From Pseudomonas fluorescens (GTDB lineage Bacteria > Pseudomonadota > Gammaproteobacteria > Pseudomonadales > Pseudomonadaceae), in contig NZ_CABVIY010000001.1 in the NCBI RefSeq assembly GCF_902498195.1, positions 496,001-560,000 of the forward strand: a stretch of 64,000 nt of DNA, written 5' to 3'. The notes beneath the pieces are model-generated. The model was not told the origin of the DNA. It saw nothing but the letters and a program-made list of their open reading frames with translations, and made no database searches. Of the stretch, positions 44,338-53,247 are shown piece after piece (the first letter of the stretch is position 1; every line of letters begins with the position of its first letter). The translations under genes were made by a program, and so were the position numbers.

Positions 44338-44556
44338 ATGACCACTACCGATGACTTCAGGGCGCGTGCCCATGAGCTGATTGCCGATCTGGATGCGGCC
44401 ACCAGCGAAATGATGAAGCTGATCAGCGCACACCAGCTCAGCGGGCCGGAATGGGAGCAGGTCAGTCAGTGGCAGCACGAAGCCTATGAGCGATGGATGA
44501 CCTATTTGAATGAGCAGTCATACCCGGGGCCCGGCGATCACAACGTCAGTCGCTGA
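44338..44556 (+). CDS. Small protein of unknown function
   Basis: 72-residue helical protein (MTTTDDFRARAHELIADLDA, then GPEWEQVSQWQHEAYERWM). No signal peptide. No strong ribosome site is seen before the ATG at 44338. Composition and codon use match the flanking genes. Function unknown. Confidence 0.6.
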   Translation: MTTTDDFRARAHELIADLDAATSEMMKLISAHQLSGPEWEQVSQWQHEAYERWMTYLNEQSYPGPGDHNVSR

Positions 44557-44628
44557 AGTCCGCTGGAACCCGTGGATGTGCGGGTGACGGCAGGCTACAG
44601 TTTATTTTTTCAGGATTAAGGGCGTTTC

Positions 44629-44970
44629 ATGCAGAACCGGATGTGGATGGGGGGAGTGGTATTGGCGTTGCTGGCGGGGTGTTCGTTGCCAGCGTCACTG
44701 GTACCGGGTGAGCCGAATGTCAGCAAGTACAGTGAAAAACCACCCAAGGAAGTGGCCGCGTGCGTATTGCCCGCCTGGCAAAAAGATGTACCCAAATCGA
44801 CCCAAACGTCGATTTCCAACGGCTACCGGATCACCGCGCCGAGCATTATCACGGCCGATGAAATCCTCGACATCGTCAAGTCCAAGGACGGCAGCCGGGT
44901 TTCGCTGTACCAGGGACCGCCCTGGGCCAAGTCAGGCGCCATGCGCAAGGCAGTGCGCGACTGCCTGTAG
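44629..44970 (+). CDS. Small lipoprotein of unknown function
   Basis: 113-residue protein with a lipoprotein signal (GGVVLALLAGCSLPAS, lipobox LLAGC). The mature part (CVLPAWQKDVPKSTQTSIS, and DEILDIVKSKDGSRVSLYQG) has two further Cys residues, one near position 49 and one near the end, which could pair. No family recognised. It converges on the Rrf2 gene, whose stop codon is 4 bp away. Confidence 0.7.
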   Translation: MQNRMWMGGVVLALLAGCSLPASLVPGEPNVSKYSEKPPKEVAACVLPAWQKDVPKSTQTSISNGYRITAPSIITADEILDIVKSKDGSRVSLYQGPPWAKSGAMRKAVRDCL

Positions 44971-44973
44971 CCA

Positions 44974-45543
44974 TCAGCCGGGGATTTCGGTGACCTGGAT
45001 GCGTTGATCGTCACCGGCCTGGGCACTGCCCGTGCCTTTCTTTTCCCGGCGATCATTCATCCAGTTATCCACCTTCACGTTGAATTCCGTCGGGGCCTTG
45101 CGCCCGACCCGGCGGGCGATGTCCAGGATGGTCTGCTGGGCCAGCGCCTCTTCCATGCGTTTTTGCGCGGTCAGCATCGCGGCATGGATCGAGCAGCGTC
45201 CGTCCACGGCCCATTCCGGCGTCTCGCCTTCGAACAACGCACACCGTCCCCGGATCTCCCGGCATTCGAAAATCGCCTTGCGCCCGTCGATGGCGTTGAC
45301 GATATCCAGCAGCGTGATTTCGTCCGCAGGCCGGGCCAGCTTGAAGCCGCCACGCACGCCTTCAGTGGCAACCACCAGTTTTGCCTTGGCCAGTTTGGTG
45401 AAGATTTTCGCCAGGTAATCCAGAGGCACGCCTTGCAGCTCGGCAAGGTCACGCACACTCGCTTCGCGTGTGTCGCCGCCATTACCCACCAGGAAAGTCA
45501 GGCAGTGAAGGCCGTATTCGACGCCTGCGCTGTAAAGAGCCAT
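44974..45543 (-). CDS. Rrf2-family transcriptional regulator
   Basis: 189-residue regulator. The N-terminal winged helix is MALYSAGVEYGLHCLTFLVG ... VPLDYLAKIFTKLAKAKLV, followed by the GVRGGFKLARPADEITLLDI segment of Rrf2 proteins. Three cysteines spaced as CREIRGRC ... GRC (residues about 94-118) can hold an Fe-S cluster, as in IscR or NsrR. A C-terminal extension of about 45 residues is charged. It is divergent from the NDH-2-like flavoprotein, which it probably controls in response to redox or nitric oxide stress. Confidence 0.86.
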   Translation of the reverse strand: MALYSAGVEYGLHCLTFLVGNGGDTREASVRDLAELQGVPLDYLAKIFTKLAKAKLVVATEGVRGGFKLARPADEITLLDIVNAIDGRKAIFECREIRGRCALFEGETPEWAVDGRCSIHAAMLTAQKRMEEALAQQTILDIARRVGRKAPTEFNVKVDNWMNDRREKKGTGSAQAGDDQRIQVTEIPG

Positions 45544-45834
45544 TTCGATCTCCGACTAATATTGTCGCAAATGATATCAGCTGACACTGCGCTGGACAAC
45601 GCACCCGCCGGTCTTTTCTTTTTTTGCGATAGCCCTTTGGATGAGAGGGTTTGACCTGGTTTTCAAGGGGTATCGATTTCATCGATGCGAACCATTGAAA
45701 AAAAATCGTTGCAGCGCTTAACTCGGATCAATATAGTCGCCGTTGTCAGGTCGGCAGTGAACGGCGCTCTCGAAGACAGAGTGGCCCCAAGCTCCTTGCC
45801 CTTTAACAAAACTCGTTCTTCCCTGGAGTTAAAA
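45544..45834. promoter_or_regulatory. Divergent promoter region, AT-rich
   Basis: A 291-bp stretch between the Rrf2 start and the flavoprotein start. It contains a run ATTGAAAAAAAATCGTT near 45695 and a loose ATAT / ATAT symmetry near the Rrf2 start (45559-45578). The promoters of both genes should lie here; no exact operator could be assigned. Confidence 0.4.
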
Positions 45835-47037
45835 ATGAAACAACACATCTTGGTAATCGGCGCGGGTTTCGGTGGCATGTGGACAGCAATCAGCGCCACG
45901 CGTCTGTTCAACATCCATGATCACAGCGATGTTGATGTGACGGTGCTGGCGCCTCAGGCCGAGCTGCGTGTACGTCCGCGCTTCTACGAGCCGAACGCAC
46001 ACCAACTGGCCGCGCCGATTGGCGAGCTGTTCGATGCGGTCGGCGTGAAGTTCATCAAAGGCGCCGCCGAGACCATCGATGTCGCGCAAAAACGTGTTGG
46101 CTACATTGACGCTTCGGGCAACCAGCAAGTGGTGATCTACGACAAACTCGTTCTGGCCACCGGCAGCCGCCTGGCACTGCCTGGCACGCCGGGCGTGGCT
46201 GAACATGCATTCGACGTCGACCAGATCGAACAGGCCGTGCGCCTGGAGAACCACCTCAAATCCCTGGCCAGCCAGCCAGAAAGCCAGGCACGCAACACGG
46301 TCGTGGTCGCCGGCGGCGGCTTCACCGGGATCGAAACGGCGACTGAAATGCCGACCCGCCTGCGTGCCATCCTGGGTGATCGCGCAGACATCAACGTGAT
46401 CATCGTGGATCGTGGCAACCAGGTCGGTGGTTCGATGGGCCCGCAAATCGCCGAGAAAATTGCCGAAGCCAGTCTGGAAACCGGCGTGAAATGGCACCTG
46501 AACGCCTCGGTGGTCGCCGTCGATGAAAACGGCGTGACCCTGTCCGATGGCCAGCATCTCGAGGCCAACACCGTGGTCTGGACCACCGGTGTGCGCGCTC
46601 ACTCCCTGACCGAGCAAATCCCCGGCGAACGTGACCACCTGGGCCGTCTGCACGTTGACGAGCACCTCAAAGTCATTGGCCAGGACGATGTCTACGCCAC
46701 CGGCGACGTCGCTTACGCCGCCACCGATGACATCGGCAACCACGCGCTGATGACCTGCCAGCACGCCATTGTGTTGGGCCGTCATGCCGGTAACAACGTG
46801 GCCGCGCACATCCTCGGTGTGGACCCGACGCCTTACCGTCAGCCGAAATACGTGACGTGCCTGGACCTCGGCGCCTGGGGCGCGGTTTACACCGAAGGCT
46901 GGGATCGCCAGGTGAAGCTGACCAAACAGGAAGGCAAGGAGCTCAAGACCCAGATCAACACCGTGTGGATCTACCCGCCGGTGGCTGATCGTGACGTCGC
47001 CTGGGCTGCAGCGGATCCTTTGATTCCGATCGCCTGA
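45835..47037 (+). CDS. NAD(P)/FAD-dependent oxidoreductase (type II NADH dehydrogenase-like)
   Basis: 400-residue flavoprotein. The FAD motif is VIGAGFGGMWTAISA at the N-terminus, the NADH motif TVVVAGGGFTGIETATE lies in the middle, and the FAD ribityl motif is DDVYATGDVAYA. The ATG at 45835 starts right before the first motif, with CTGGAG at about 10 bp; longer in-frame versions have no ribosome site. It lacks the C-terminal membrane helix of respiratory NDH-2 proteins. Divergent from Rrf2. A strong terminator follows. Confidence 0.86.
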   Translation: MKQHILVIGAGFGGMWTAISATRLFNIHDHSDVDVTVLAPQAELRVRPRFYEPNAHQLAAPIGELFDAVGVKFIKGAAETIDVAQKRVGYIDASGNQQVVIYDKLVLATGSRLALPGTPGVAEHAFDVDQIEQAVRLENHLKSLASQPESQARNTVVVAGGGFTGIETATEMPTRLRAILGDRADINVIIVDRGNQVGGSMGPQIAEKIAEASLETGVKWHLNASVVAVDENGVTLSDGQHLEANTVVWTTGVRAHSLTEQIPGERDHLGRLHVDEHLKVIGQDDVYATGDVAYAATDDIGNHALMTCQHAIVLGRHAGNNVAAHILGVDPTPYRQPKYVTCLDLGAWGAVYTEGWDRQVKLTKQEGKELKTQINTVWIYPPVADRDVAWAAADPLIPIA

Positions 47038-47069
47038 TCATGACTCCCATGACGCTTGTGGTTTGAGCG

Positions 47070-47104
47070 AATCCCGCCCGGGTTTTCCGGGCGGGATTTT
47101 TTTT
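47070..47104 (+). terminator. Rho-independent terminator
   Basis: A 12-bp perfect stem (AATCCCGCCCGG / CCGGGCGGGATT), 5-base loop and a tail of eight T residues, 33 bp after the flavoprotein stop. Confidence 0.92.
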
Positions 47105-47120
47105 GCTTCTGCAAGCGCTA

Positions 47121-47199
47121 TGTAGGAGCTGCCGAAGGCTGCGATCTTTTGATCTTGCTTTTTCAAATCAAAAGATCGCAGCCTTCGGCAGCTCCTACA
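47121..47199. repeat. REPIN (class B)
   Basis: Inverted class B pair (TGTAGGAGCTGCCGAAGGCT and complement). A solitary class A-type half element (CCTGTGGGAGCGTGGCTTGC, about 47241-47270) lies 40 bp downstream without a partner. Confidence 0.9.
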
Positions 47200-47366
47200 G
47201 GTTTTGTGTCGGTTGCCGCATTTGTGAACATCACAGGAACCTGTGGGAGCGTGGCTTGCCCGCGAAGGCAACGGTACAGGCGAAAAAAAAGGCCACCGCA
47301 ACCCGACGTTGCGGCGACCCGAGGGTGACACATACCCAGCAGCCCACTGGCATGGACTGCAAACAA

Positions 47367-48521
47367 TCAATGCGCCCCAGCTGCCTTGTTCAAATCACTC
47401 TCCGCCCATTCGGTATACACACAGGCATCCGCCGTCGCCCAGCGCACCCGCACCGGGTCGCCCGCCTTGAGCGGCATGCCGGCGGCGGACAACGCCTTGA
47501 CCGTCATCGACGTACCCCCCGAGGTCACCACGCTGCAGGTCTGGCTCTCGCCGAGGAACAACACTTCCACGACCTTGGCCGACACCTCATTCCAGCCGGC
47601 CGCCAAGGGCTCAAGCGCTGCTTGCCCGGCACTCAGGGCTAGGGCCTTTTCCGGGCGCACCATCAGCAATACATCCTGGTCGGTTTGCAGGCCCGCGGTC
47701 AGTCGGATCGACAGTGGCTGCCCTTCAAACGCCGCCACCGCATTGCCCTGGGCCTTGAGCTTGAGGAAGTTCGAGTTGCCCAGGAACGAGGCGACGAAGG
47801 CGTTCGGCGGGTTTTGGTACAGGTCGTAGCCGCTGCCCAGGCCGACAATCTTGCCGTGGCTGAAGATCGCAATACGCTGGGACAGGCGCATGGCTTCTTC
47901 CTGGTCGTGGGTCACGTAGACGATGGTGATACCCAGGCGCCGATGCAGTTGGCGCAGTTCATCCTGCAAGTCTTCGCGCAGTTTTTTGTCCAGCGCGCCG
48001 AGGGGTTCGTCCATCAGCAGAATGCGTGGTTCGTAGACCAGCGCCCGGGCGATGGCGACGCGCTGTTGCTGGCCGCCGGAAAGTTGCGAAGGGCGGCGAT
48101 GGGCGAACTGTTCGAGTTGTACCAGCTTGAGCATTGCATCGACCCGGCGTTCGCGTTCGGCACTGGCCAGTTTGCGGATCTGCAACGGGAAGGCGATGTT
48201 GTCGCGCACCGACAGGTGCGGGAACAGCGAGTAGCGCTGGAACACCATGCCGATGTCGCGCTTGTGCGGCGGCACGTTGACCAGCGACTGGCCGTTGACC
48301 AGGATCTCGCCGCTGCTGGGCGTTTCGAAGCCGGCGAGCATCGACAGGGTGGTGCTTTTGCCGGACCCGCTGGAACCGAGGAAAGTCAGGAATTCACCGT
48401 CCTTGATGTCCAGCGAAATGTTGTCCACGGCGGCAAAGTCGCCGTAGTGCTTGTTCAGGTTGCGCAGGCTCACCAGGGGTTGGTCATTTTGCTGCGCGGC
48501 ATCTTTGATCACTGCACTCAT
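47367..48521 (-). CDS. ABC transporter ATP-binding protein, spermidine/putrescine (PotA) type
   Basis: 384-residue ATPase with Walker A GSSGSGKST, signature LSGGQQQR, Walker B ILLMDEPLGALD and the His switch in VYVTHDQEEA. The last about 100 residues form the TOBE-type domain. The ATG at 48521 has AGGAG 7 bp upstream. It is the last gene of the transporter operon (binding protein - permease - permease - ATPase) that probably imports the substrate of the neighbouring pathway. Confidence 0.93.
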   Translation of the reverse strand: MSAVIKDAAQQNDQPLVSLRNLNKHYGDFAAVDNISLDIKDGEFLTFLGSSGSGKSTTLSMLAGFETPSSGEILVNGQSLVNVPPHKRDIGMVFQRYSLFPHLSVRDNIAFPLQIRKLASAERERRVDAMLKLVQLEQFAHRRPSQLSGGQQQRVAIARALVYEPRILLMDEPLGALDKKLREDLQDELRQLHRRLGITIVYVTHDQEEAMRLSQRIAIFSHGKIVGLGSGYDLYQNPPNAFVASFLGNSNFLKLKAQGNAVAAFEGQPLSIRLTAGLQTDQDVLLMVRPEKALALSAGQAALEPLAAGWNEVSAKVVEVLFLGESQTCSVVTSGGTSMTVKALSAAGMPLKAGDPVRVRWATADACVYTEWAESDLNKAAGAH

Positions 48522-48538
48522 GTCGTACTCCTGGGCGC

Positions 48539-49348
48539 TCAGGCGCTGATTTCGTTGCGCCGGCGCAAGGCTGCGGCGATGACCATGACCAACACCGAGA
48601 GGCCGATCAGCAGCGTCGAGGCGACGGCGATCACGGGCGTCAGGTCCTGGCGCAGGGTGGTCCACATTTTCACGGGAAGGGTTTGCAGGGTCGGGCTGGC
48701 CATCATCACGCTCAGCACCACCTCATCCCAGGACACGAGGAAGGCGAAGAGGGCGCCGGCGACCATGCCCGGGCGAATCGCCGGAAAGGTCACCTTGAAC
48801 ACCGCTTGCAGGCGCGAGGCGCCGCAGATCACCGCGGCATCCTCGATCGACTGGTCGAACAGCTTCAGCGAGTTGATGATCGAGATGATGGTGAACGGCA
48901 GCGCCACGATCACATGGCTGACCACGAACGCGAACATCGTCCCGGTGTAGCCAAGCTTGAGAAACAGCGCGTACACCGCCACCGCGATGATCACCAGCGG
49001 CACGATCATCGGCAGGGTGAACAGCCCGTAGAGCATTTCCCGGCCGGGGAAGCGGCCACGCACCAGGGCGAACGCGGTGGGCAGGCCCAGCGCGACGGCG
49101 AAGAAGGTCGTCAGCACCGCGACCTTGAGGCTGGCCATGGCCGCGTTCATCCAGTCGGCGTTGGAGAAGAACTGGCCGTACCATTTCAGCGTCCAGCCCG
49201 GTGGCGGGAACACCAGCCATTGCGACGATCCGAACGACAGCAGCACGATGAACACGATCGGCAGCAACAGGAACAGGCCGATCAGCCCGGTGGTGGCGTA
49301 CAGGCCAAAGCGCATCCGGCGGCTCATGGCATTGGGGGTCAGGAGCAT
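48539..49348 (-). CDS. ABC transporter permease, PotC type
   Basis: 269-residue inner-membrane permease with six helices and the EAA loop (DAAVICGASRLQAVFKVTFP) that contacts the ATPase. The N-terminus is MLLTPNAMSRRMRFGLYATT; a second in-frame ATG seven codons on is possible. It is 17 bp upstream of the ATPase start. Confidence 0.92.
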   Translation of the reverse strand: MLLTPNAMSRRMRFGLYATTGLIGLFLLLPIVFIVLLSFGSSQWLVFPPPGWTLKWYGQFFSNADWMNAAMASLKVAVLTTFFAVALGLPTAFALVRGRFPGREMLYGLFTLPMIVPLVIIAVAVYALFLKLGYTGTMFAFVVSHVIVALPFTIISIINSLKLFDQSIEDAAVICGASRLQAVFKVTFPAIRPGMVAGALFAFLVSWDEVVLSVMMASPTLQTLPVKMWTTLRQDLTPVIAVASTLLIGLSVLVMVIAAALRRRNEISA

Positions 49349-49354
49349 GACGGC

Positions 49355-50299
49355 TTACCTCGCGTTGCTGGCGCCAACCGGGGATTCCGGCTGAAGCTTC
49401 AGGTAGAAGTAGAACAGCACCAGCGTAATGACGATCAGCAACGCGGCACCGGCGCTCGCCAGGCCCCAGTTGAGGAACGACTGCACCTGCTGAATGATGA
49501 ACTCGGGCAGCATCATGTTCTGCGCGCCACCCAGCAGCGCCGGGGTCACGTAGTAACCGAGGGACATCACGAACACCATCAGGCCACCGGAGAACAGCCC
49601 CGGCCGGCACAGCGGCAGGAACACCCGGAAGAAGTTGGTCCAGGGGCTGGCGCCGCAGATCGAACCGGCCTGCAGGATCATCGGGTCGATGGCCTGCATG
49701 GTCGCCTGCAACGGCAGCACGATGAACGGGATCATGATGTAGCTCATGCCAATCACCACGCCGGTGAGGTTATGCACCATCTCCAGCGGCTGATCGATGA
49801 TGCCCATGGCCATCAGCGCCTTGTTGATCACCCCCGAGGCTTGCAGCAGCACCAGCCAGGAATAGGTCCGCGCCAGCAGGCTGGTCCACATTGACAGCAG
49901 CACGATGTTGAGGATCCAGCGACCCCAGCCACGCGGCACCAGGGTGATTGCCCAGGCCAGCGGAAAGCCCAGCAGCAGGCTGAACAGCGTCACCAGGCCG
50001 GCCACCGAGAAGGTGTTGAGCAAGACCCGGGCATAGGCCGAGTTGGCGAACAGCTGCTCGTAGTTGCCCAGGCCCGGCACCGGCTCCAGCACGCCCCGCA
50101 GCAGCAGGCCGATCAGCGGCGCGAGGAAAAACAGGCCAAGGAACAGCAGGGCGGGGATCAGGTTGCTCGAACCACGCCAGCGCTGTGCCAGGCTCGGGGT
50201 TTGCGCCATCGTGGCGGCCTTGGGAGAAGCCGGACCGGCAGCGCCATTGGCGCTCCCGGTGGCCGTGGATGGACGGGACGCGGTTGCCGTCATTTTCAT
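49355..50299 (-). CDS. ABC transporter permease, PotB type
   Basis: 314-residue permease with six helices and an EAA loop (LQAGSICGASPWTNFFRVFL). An Ala/Pro/Ser-rich cytoplasmic tail of about 35 residues precedes helix 1. The start at 50299 overlaps the binding-protein stop by 4 bp (ATGA). It ends 6 bp before the PotC-type start. Confidence 0.91.
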   Translation of the reverse strand: MKMTATASRPSTATGSANGAAGPASPKAATMAQTPSLAQRWRGSSNLIPALLFLGLFFLAPLIGLLLRGVLEPVPGLGNYEQLFANSAYARVLLNTFSVAGLVTLFSLLLGFPLAWAITLVPRGWGRWILNIVLLSMWTSLLARTYSWLVLLQASGVINKALMAMGIIDQPLEMVHNLTGVVIGMSYIMIPFIVLPLQATMQAIDPMILQAGSICGASPWTNFFRVFLPLCRPGLFSGGLMVFVMSLGYYVTPALLGGAQNMMLPEFIIQQVQSFLNWGLASAGAALLIVITLVLFYFYLKLQPESPVGASNAR

Positions 50300-51327
50300 T
50301 TGACCAGCCATTCGTTCCACCGTGTCGCGATGGCCGGACCGTTCTTGGCCCAGTACGCGAAGTCGAGAGTGATTTGGTCCTTGGCGTAGGCCGTCGGCAG
50401 GTTAGGCGCCAGCACCGAATCCAGGCGCGCCACGCTGTCGACGTTGACCGGGGCGTAGGCGGTCAGGTTGGAGAAGTCGGCCTGTCCCTTGGCGCTGCTG
50501 GCGTTGGCCAGGAACTTCATCGCCGCGTCCTTGTTCTTCGAGCCTTTGGGAATGACCAGGATGTCGGCCATGACCAGGTTCTGTTTCCAGCTCACACCGA
50601 CGGGAGCGCCGTCTTCTTGCAGGGCGTGAATGCGACCGTTCCAGAACTGCCCCATGCTCGCTTCACCCGAGGCCAGCAGCTGTTGCGACTGGGCGCCGCC
50701 GCCCCACCAGACGATGTCTTTCTTGATGGTGTCGAGTTTCTTGAAGGCGCGATCCAGGTCCAGCGGGTAGAGCTTGTCGGCGGCGACGCCATCGGCCAGC
50801 AGCGCCAGTTCCAGCACGCCAGGGCTTGGCCATTTGTAGAGGGCGCGTTTGCCGGGGTATGTTTTGGTGTCGAACAGCGAGGACCAGTCCTGGGGTTTGC
50901 TGGCGCCGAGCTTGCCTTCGTTGTAGCCCAGGACGAAGGAGAAGAAGAACGAGCCGACGCCATGGTCGGAGACAAACCGTGGGTCGATCTTGTCGCGCTC
51001 GATCACTTTGAAATCGAGGGGTTCGAGCAGCCCTTCGGAGGCGGCGCGCAAGGCGAAGTCGGCTTCGACATCGACCACGTCCCACTGCACGTTGCCGCTT
51101 TCGACCATGGCCTTGAGCTTGCCGTAGTCGGTCGGGCCATCCTGAACCACGGTGATGCCGCTGGCCTTGCTGAACGGATCGGCCCAGGCCTGCTTCTGCG
51201 CATCCTGGGTGCTACCGCCCCAACTGACGAAGTTGACGCTTTCGGCGGCCATCAACGCCTGGCTGGTCACGCCAATCAGGCCCGCGAACAGCACGGCGGA
51301 TACACGTTTGTTCAACACCATTTTCAC
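50296..51327 (-). CDS. ABC transporter periplasmic binding protein, PotD type
   Basis: 343-residue exported binding protein of the spermidine/putrescine class (signal peptide VLFAGLIGVTSQALMAAE). Family features: NFVSWGGSTQDAQKQAWADP, DVVDVEADFALRAASEG, and TYPGKRALYKWPSPGVLELA. It is first in the transporter operon. A 25-bp inverted repeat matching the island operator lies 91-115 bp before its start. The ligand is unknown, probably the pathway substrate. Confidence 0.9.
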   Translation of the reverse strand: MKMVLNKRVSAVLFAGLIGVTSQALMAAESVNFVSWGGSTQDAQKQAWADPFSKASGITVVQDGPTDYGKLKAMVESGNVQWDVVDVEADFALRAASEGLLEPLDFKVIERDKIDPRFVSDHGVGSFFFSFVLGYNEGKLGASKPQDWSSLFDTKTYPGKRALYKWPSPGVLELALLADGVAADKLYPLDLDRAFKKLDTIKKDIVWWGGGAQSQQLLASGEASMGQFWNGRIHALQEDGAPVGVSWKQNLVMADILVIPKGSKNKDAAMKFLANASSAKGQADFSNLTAYAPVNVDSVARLDSVLAPNLPTAYAKDQITLDFAYWAKNGPAIATRWNEWLVK

Positions 51328-51417
51328 GCCCTCATTTGTTGTGTTTTTGAGCGGGGCTTTCAGTGCCCGCGTATCGGGAGCAGTAGGTCCATCGAGTCGC
51401 TTTGACTGCCCGGTCTA

Positions 51418-51442
51418 TGGAATATCATATTATGGTATTCCA
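51418..51442. promoter_or_regulatory. Island operator, copy A (transporter operon)
   Basis: TGGAATATCATA, a central T, then TATGGTATTCCA: 12-bp arms with one mismatch. Its part at 51429-51442 (ATTATGGTATTCCA) matches the sites near 52782 and 58634 at 13 of 14 bases. Likely site for the GntR regulator encoded at 53814. Confidence 0.7.
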
Positions 51443-51526
51443 AACTTTGTGCAAGCACTTTGCCTTACCGGCTATCCGGGGACAGTGAGATTTTCAGCAG
51501 CCTTGCCCGAGACCAATCAATGTCAT

Positions 51527-51621
51527 CCCTGTGGGAGCGGGCTTGCTCGCGAAAGCGGTGCGTCAGCAACAAGCGTGTCGACTGACACTCCCTCTTCGCG
51601 AGCAAGCCCGCTCCCACAGGG
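51527..51621. repeat. Paired REP element (class A REPIN)
   Basis: Inverted class A pair (CCCTGTGGGAGCGGGCTTGC and complement) between the operator and the ribBA stop. The rest of the 51328-51638 gap holds only copy A of the operator and the leader of the transporter operon. Confidence 0.9.
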
Positions 51622-51638
51622 ACTGCGCGATGGCGCGA

Positions 51639-52748
51639 TCACTGGGCAAACGGGATGCTCTCCACCACCTCCAGGTCATACCCGGTCAATCCGGCGTATT
51701 TCAGCGGCGGCCCAAGGTGGCGCAGCTTGCCGACCCCCAGGTTTTGCAGGATCTGCGCGCCGGTGCCGACTTCCGAATAGATCCGCGACTGCGAACGGCT
51801 GAATTGCCGTGGCGTCTGGGTCAGTTGCGGGACCCGTTCCAGCAGCGCCTGCGACGATTCATGATTGGCCAGCACCACCACCACGCCGCGACCTTCCTCG
51901 GCCACCCGTTGCAGCGCCGCCCACAAGGTCCAGTTGGAAGGGCCGCTGTATTCGGCGCCGACCAGATCGCGCAACGGGTCGATCACGTGCACACGCACCA
52001 GCGTCGCCTCGTCGCGGCGCAATTCGCCCATGACCATGGCCATGTGGACACCGCCTTCGATGCGATCCTCAAAGGTGATCAGACGAAAGGTGCCGTGCAC
52101 GGTCGGCAGCTCGCGTTCGCCGATGCGCTCGACCGTGTGCTCGGTGCTCAGGCGGTAGTGAATCAGGTCGGCGATGGTGCCGATCCTGATCCCGTGCCGG
52201 CGCGCGAACACTTCGAGGTCGGGGCGCCGGGCCATGGTGCCGTCGTCATTCATGACTTCGACGATCACCGACGCCGGGGTGAAGCCGGCCAGGCGCGCCA
52301 GGTCGCAACCGGCCTCGGTATGGCCGGCGCGGGTCAGCACGCCGCCTTCCCTGGCGCGCAAGGGAAAGATGTGGCCCGGTTGCACGATATCGGCAGGGCT
52401 TGCTCCCTGGGCCACGGCGGCCGCCACGGTGCGTGCGCGGTCGGCGGCGGAGATGCCGGTGGTCACGCCGATGGCCGCTTCAATCGATACCGTGAACGCG
52501 GTGCTGAACACGCTGCCGTTGCTCGGCACCATCTGCTCCAGGCCCAGGCGCTGGCAATGATCGTCGGTCAGGGTCAGGCAGATCAGGCCACGCGCTTCAC
52601 GGGCCATGAAGCTGATGGCCTCGGCGGTACAGCAATCGGCAGCCAGCAGCAGATCGCCTTCGTTTTCCCGGTCCTCGTCGTCCACCAGGAGTACCATTTT
52701 GCCGAGGCGATAATCCTCGATGATTTCTTCGATGCTATTGAAGGCCAT
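51639..52748 (-). CDS. RibBA-type 3,4-dihydroxy-2-butanone-4-phosphate synthase with degenerate second domain
   Basis: 369-residue riboflavin-pathway protein. The N-terminal RibB domain is complete ([30 protein letters not shown]). The GTP-cyclohydrolase II-like part (from about residue 215) has no Cys at all; the zinc ligands of the C-x10-C-x-C motif are missing ([17 protein letters not shown]), so it should only make dihydroxybutanone phosphate. Pseudomonads normally have a housekeeping copy elsewhere, so this is probably an extra, pathway-linked copy to raise flavin supply. The start at 52748 is 34 bp from operator B. Confidence 0.88.
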   Translation of the reverse strand: MAFNSIEEIIEDYRLGKMVLLVDDEDRENEGDLLLAADCCTAEAISFMAREARGLICLTLTDDHCQRLGLEQMVPSNGSVFSTAFTVSIEAAIGVTTGISAADRARTVAAAVAQGASPADIVQPGHIFPLRAREGGVLTRAGHTEAGCDLARLAGFTPASVIVEVMNDDGTMARRPDLEVFARRHGIRIGTIADLIHYRLSTEHTVERIGERELPTVHGTFRLITFEDRIEGGVHMAMVMGELRRDEATLVRVHVIDPLRDLVGAEYSGPSNWTLWAALQRVAEEGRGVVVVLANHESSQALLERVPQLTQTPRQFSRSQSRIYSEVGTGAQILQNLGVGKLRHLGPPLKYAGLTGYDLEVVESIPFAQ

Positions 52749-52777
52749 GCTGGACTCTCAGTGTTTGATGGATATTT

Positions 52778-52795
52778 ATTGTGGTATACCATAAT
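52778..52795. promoter_or_regulatory. Island operator, copy B (ribBA / DUF1330 divergent promoter)
   Basis: ATTGTGGTATACCATAAT, a near-perfect 18-bp palindrome with the core TGGTATACCA, sits between the two divergent starts at 52748 (minus) and 52819 (plus). It fits the TnGTnnACnA pattern of FadR-subfamily GntR regulators. Confidence 0.75.
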
Positions 52796-52818
52796 ACAAA
52801 ACAACCCAAGAGGTCACT

Positions 52819-53115
52819 ATGAAGGCGTACTGGATTGCTCACGTGGATGTCACCGACCCCGATCAATACAGCCAATACACCCAGCGGGCGCCGGCGGCGT
52901 TTGCCCGGTACGGCGGGCGCATGCTGGCCCGGGGCGGGCGCAGTGAGGCGCTGGAAGGCGGGCCTGGGGCGCAAAGGAATGTGGTGATTGAATTTGACTC
53001 GTACGAGCAGGCGCTGGCCTGTTATCGGTCAGAGGAATATCAGGAGGCGAAAGGGCACCGGGAGGGGGCGGGGAGCGCGCAGATTGTGATCGTCGAGGGC
53101 GTGGCGCCAGCATAA
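52819..53115 (+). CDS. DUF1330 family protein
   Basis: 98-residue small soluble protein of the dimeric alpha-beta barrel type (MKAYWIAHVDVTDPDQYSQY, VIEFDSYEQALACYRSEEYQ). Members are often linked to degradation pathways but have no settled activity. It is divergent from ribBA across operator B and lies outside the minus-strand operons, yet it should respond to the same regulator. A class A REPIN follows. Confidence 0.82.
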   Translation: MKAYWIAHVDVTDPDQYSQYTQRAPAAFARYGGRMLARGGRSEALEGGPGAQRNVVIEFDSYEQALACYRSEEYQEAKGHREGAGSAQIVIVEGVAPA

Positions 53116-53140
53116 ATCTTACAGGGTGAACTCGGACAAA

Positions 53141-53231
53141 CTGTGGGAGCGGGCTTGCTCGCGAATAAGGTGTGTCAGTCGGCACTCTATTGCCTGACAC
53201 GCCGCTTTCGCGAGCAAGCCCGCTCCCACAG
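53141..53231. repeat. Paired REP element (class A REPIN)
   Basis: Inverted class A pair (CTGTGGGAGCGGGCTTGCTC and complement) with the loop pairing GTGTCAG / CTGACAC. It separates the DUF1330 and Nudix genes, which converge. Confidence 0.9.
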
Positions 53232-53247
53232 TGTGTGTAGAGTCAGG

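Noticed and set aside
47685..49894. Two long plus-strand frames opposite the ABC transporter genes
   Set aside because: Antisense to ATPase and permeases with all motifs in place.
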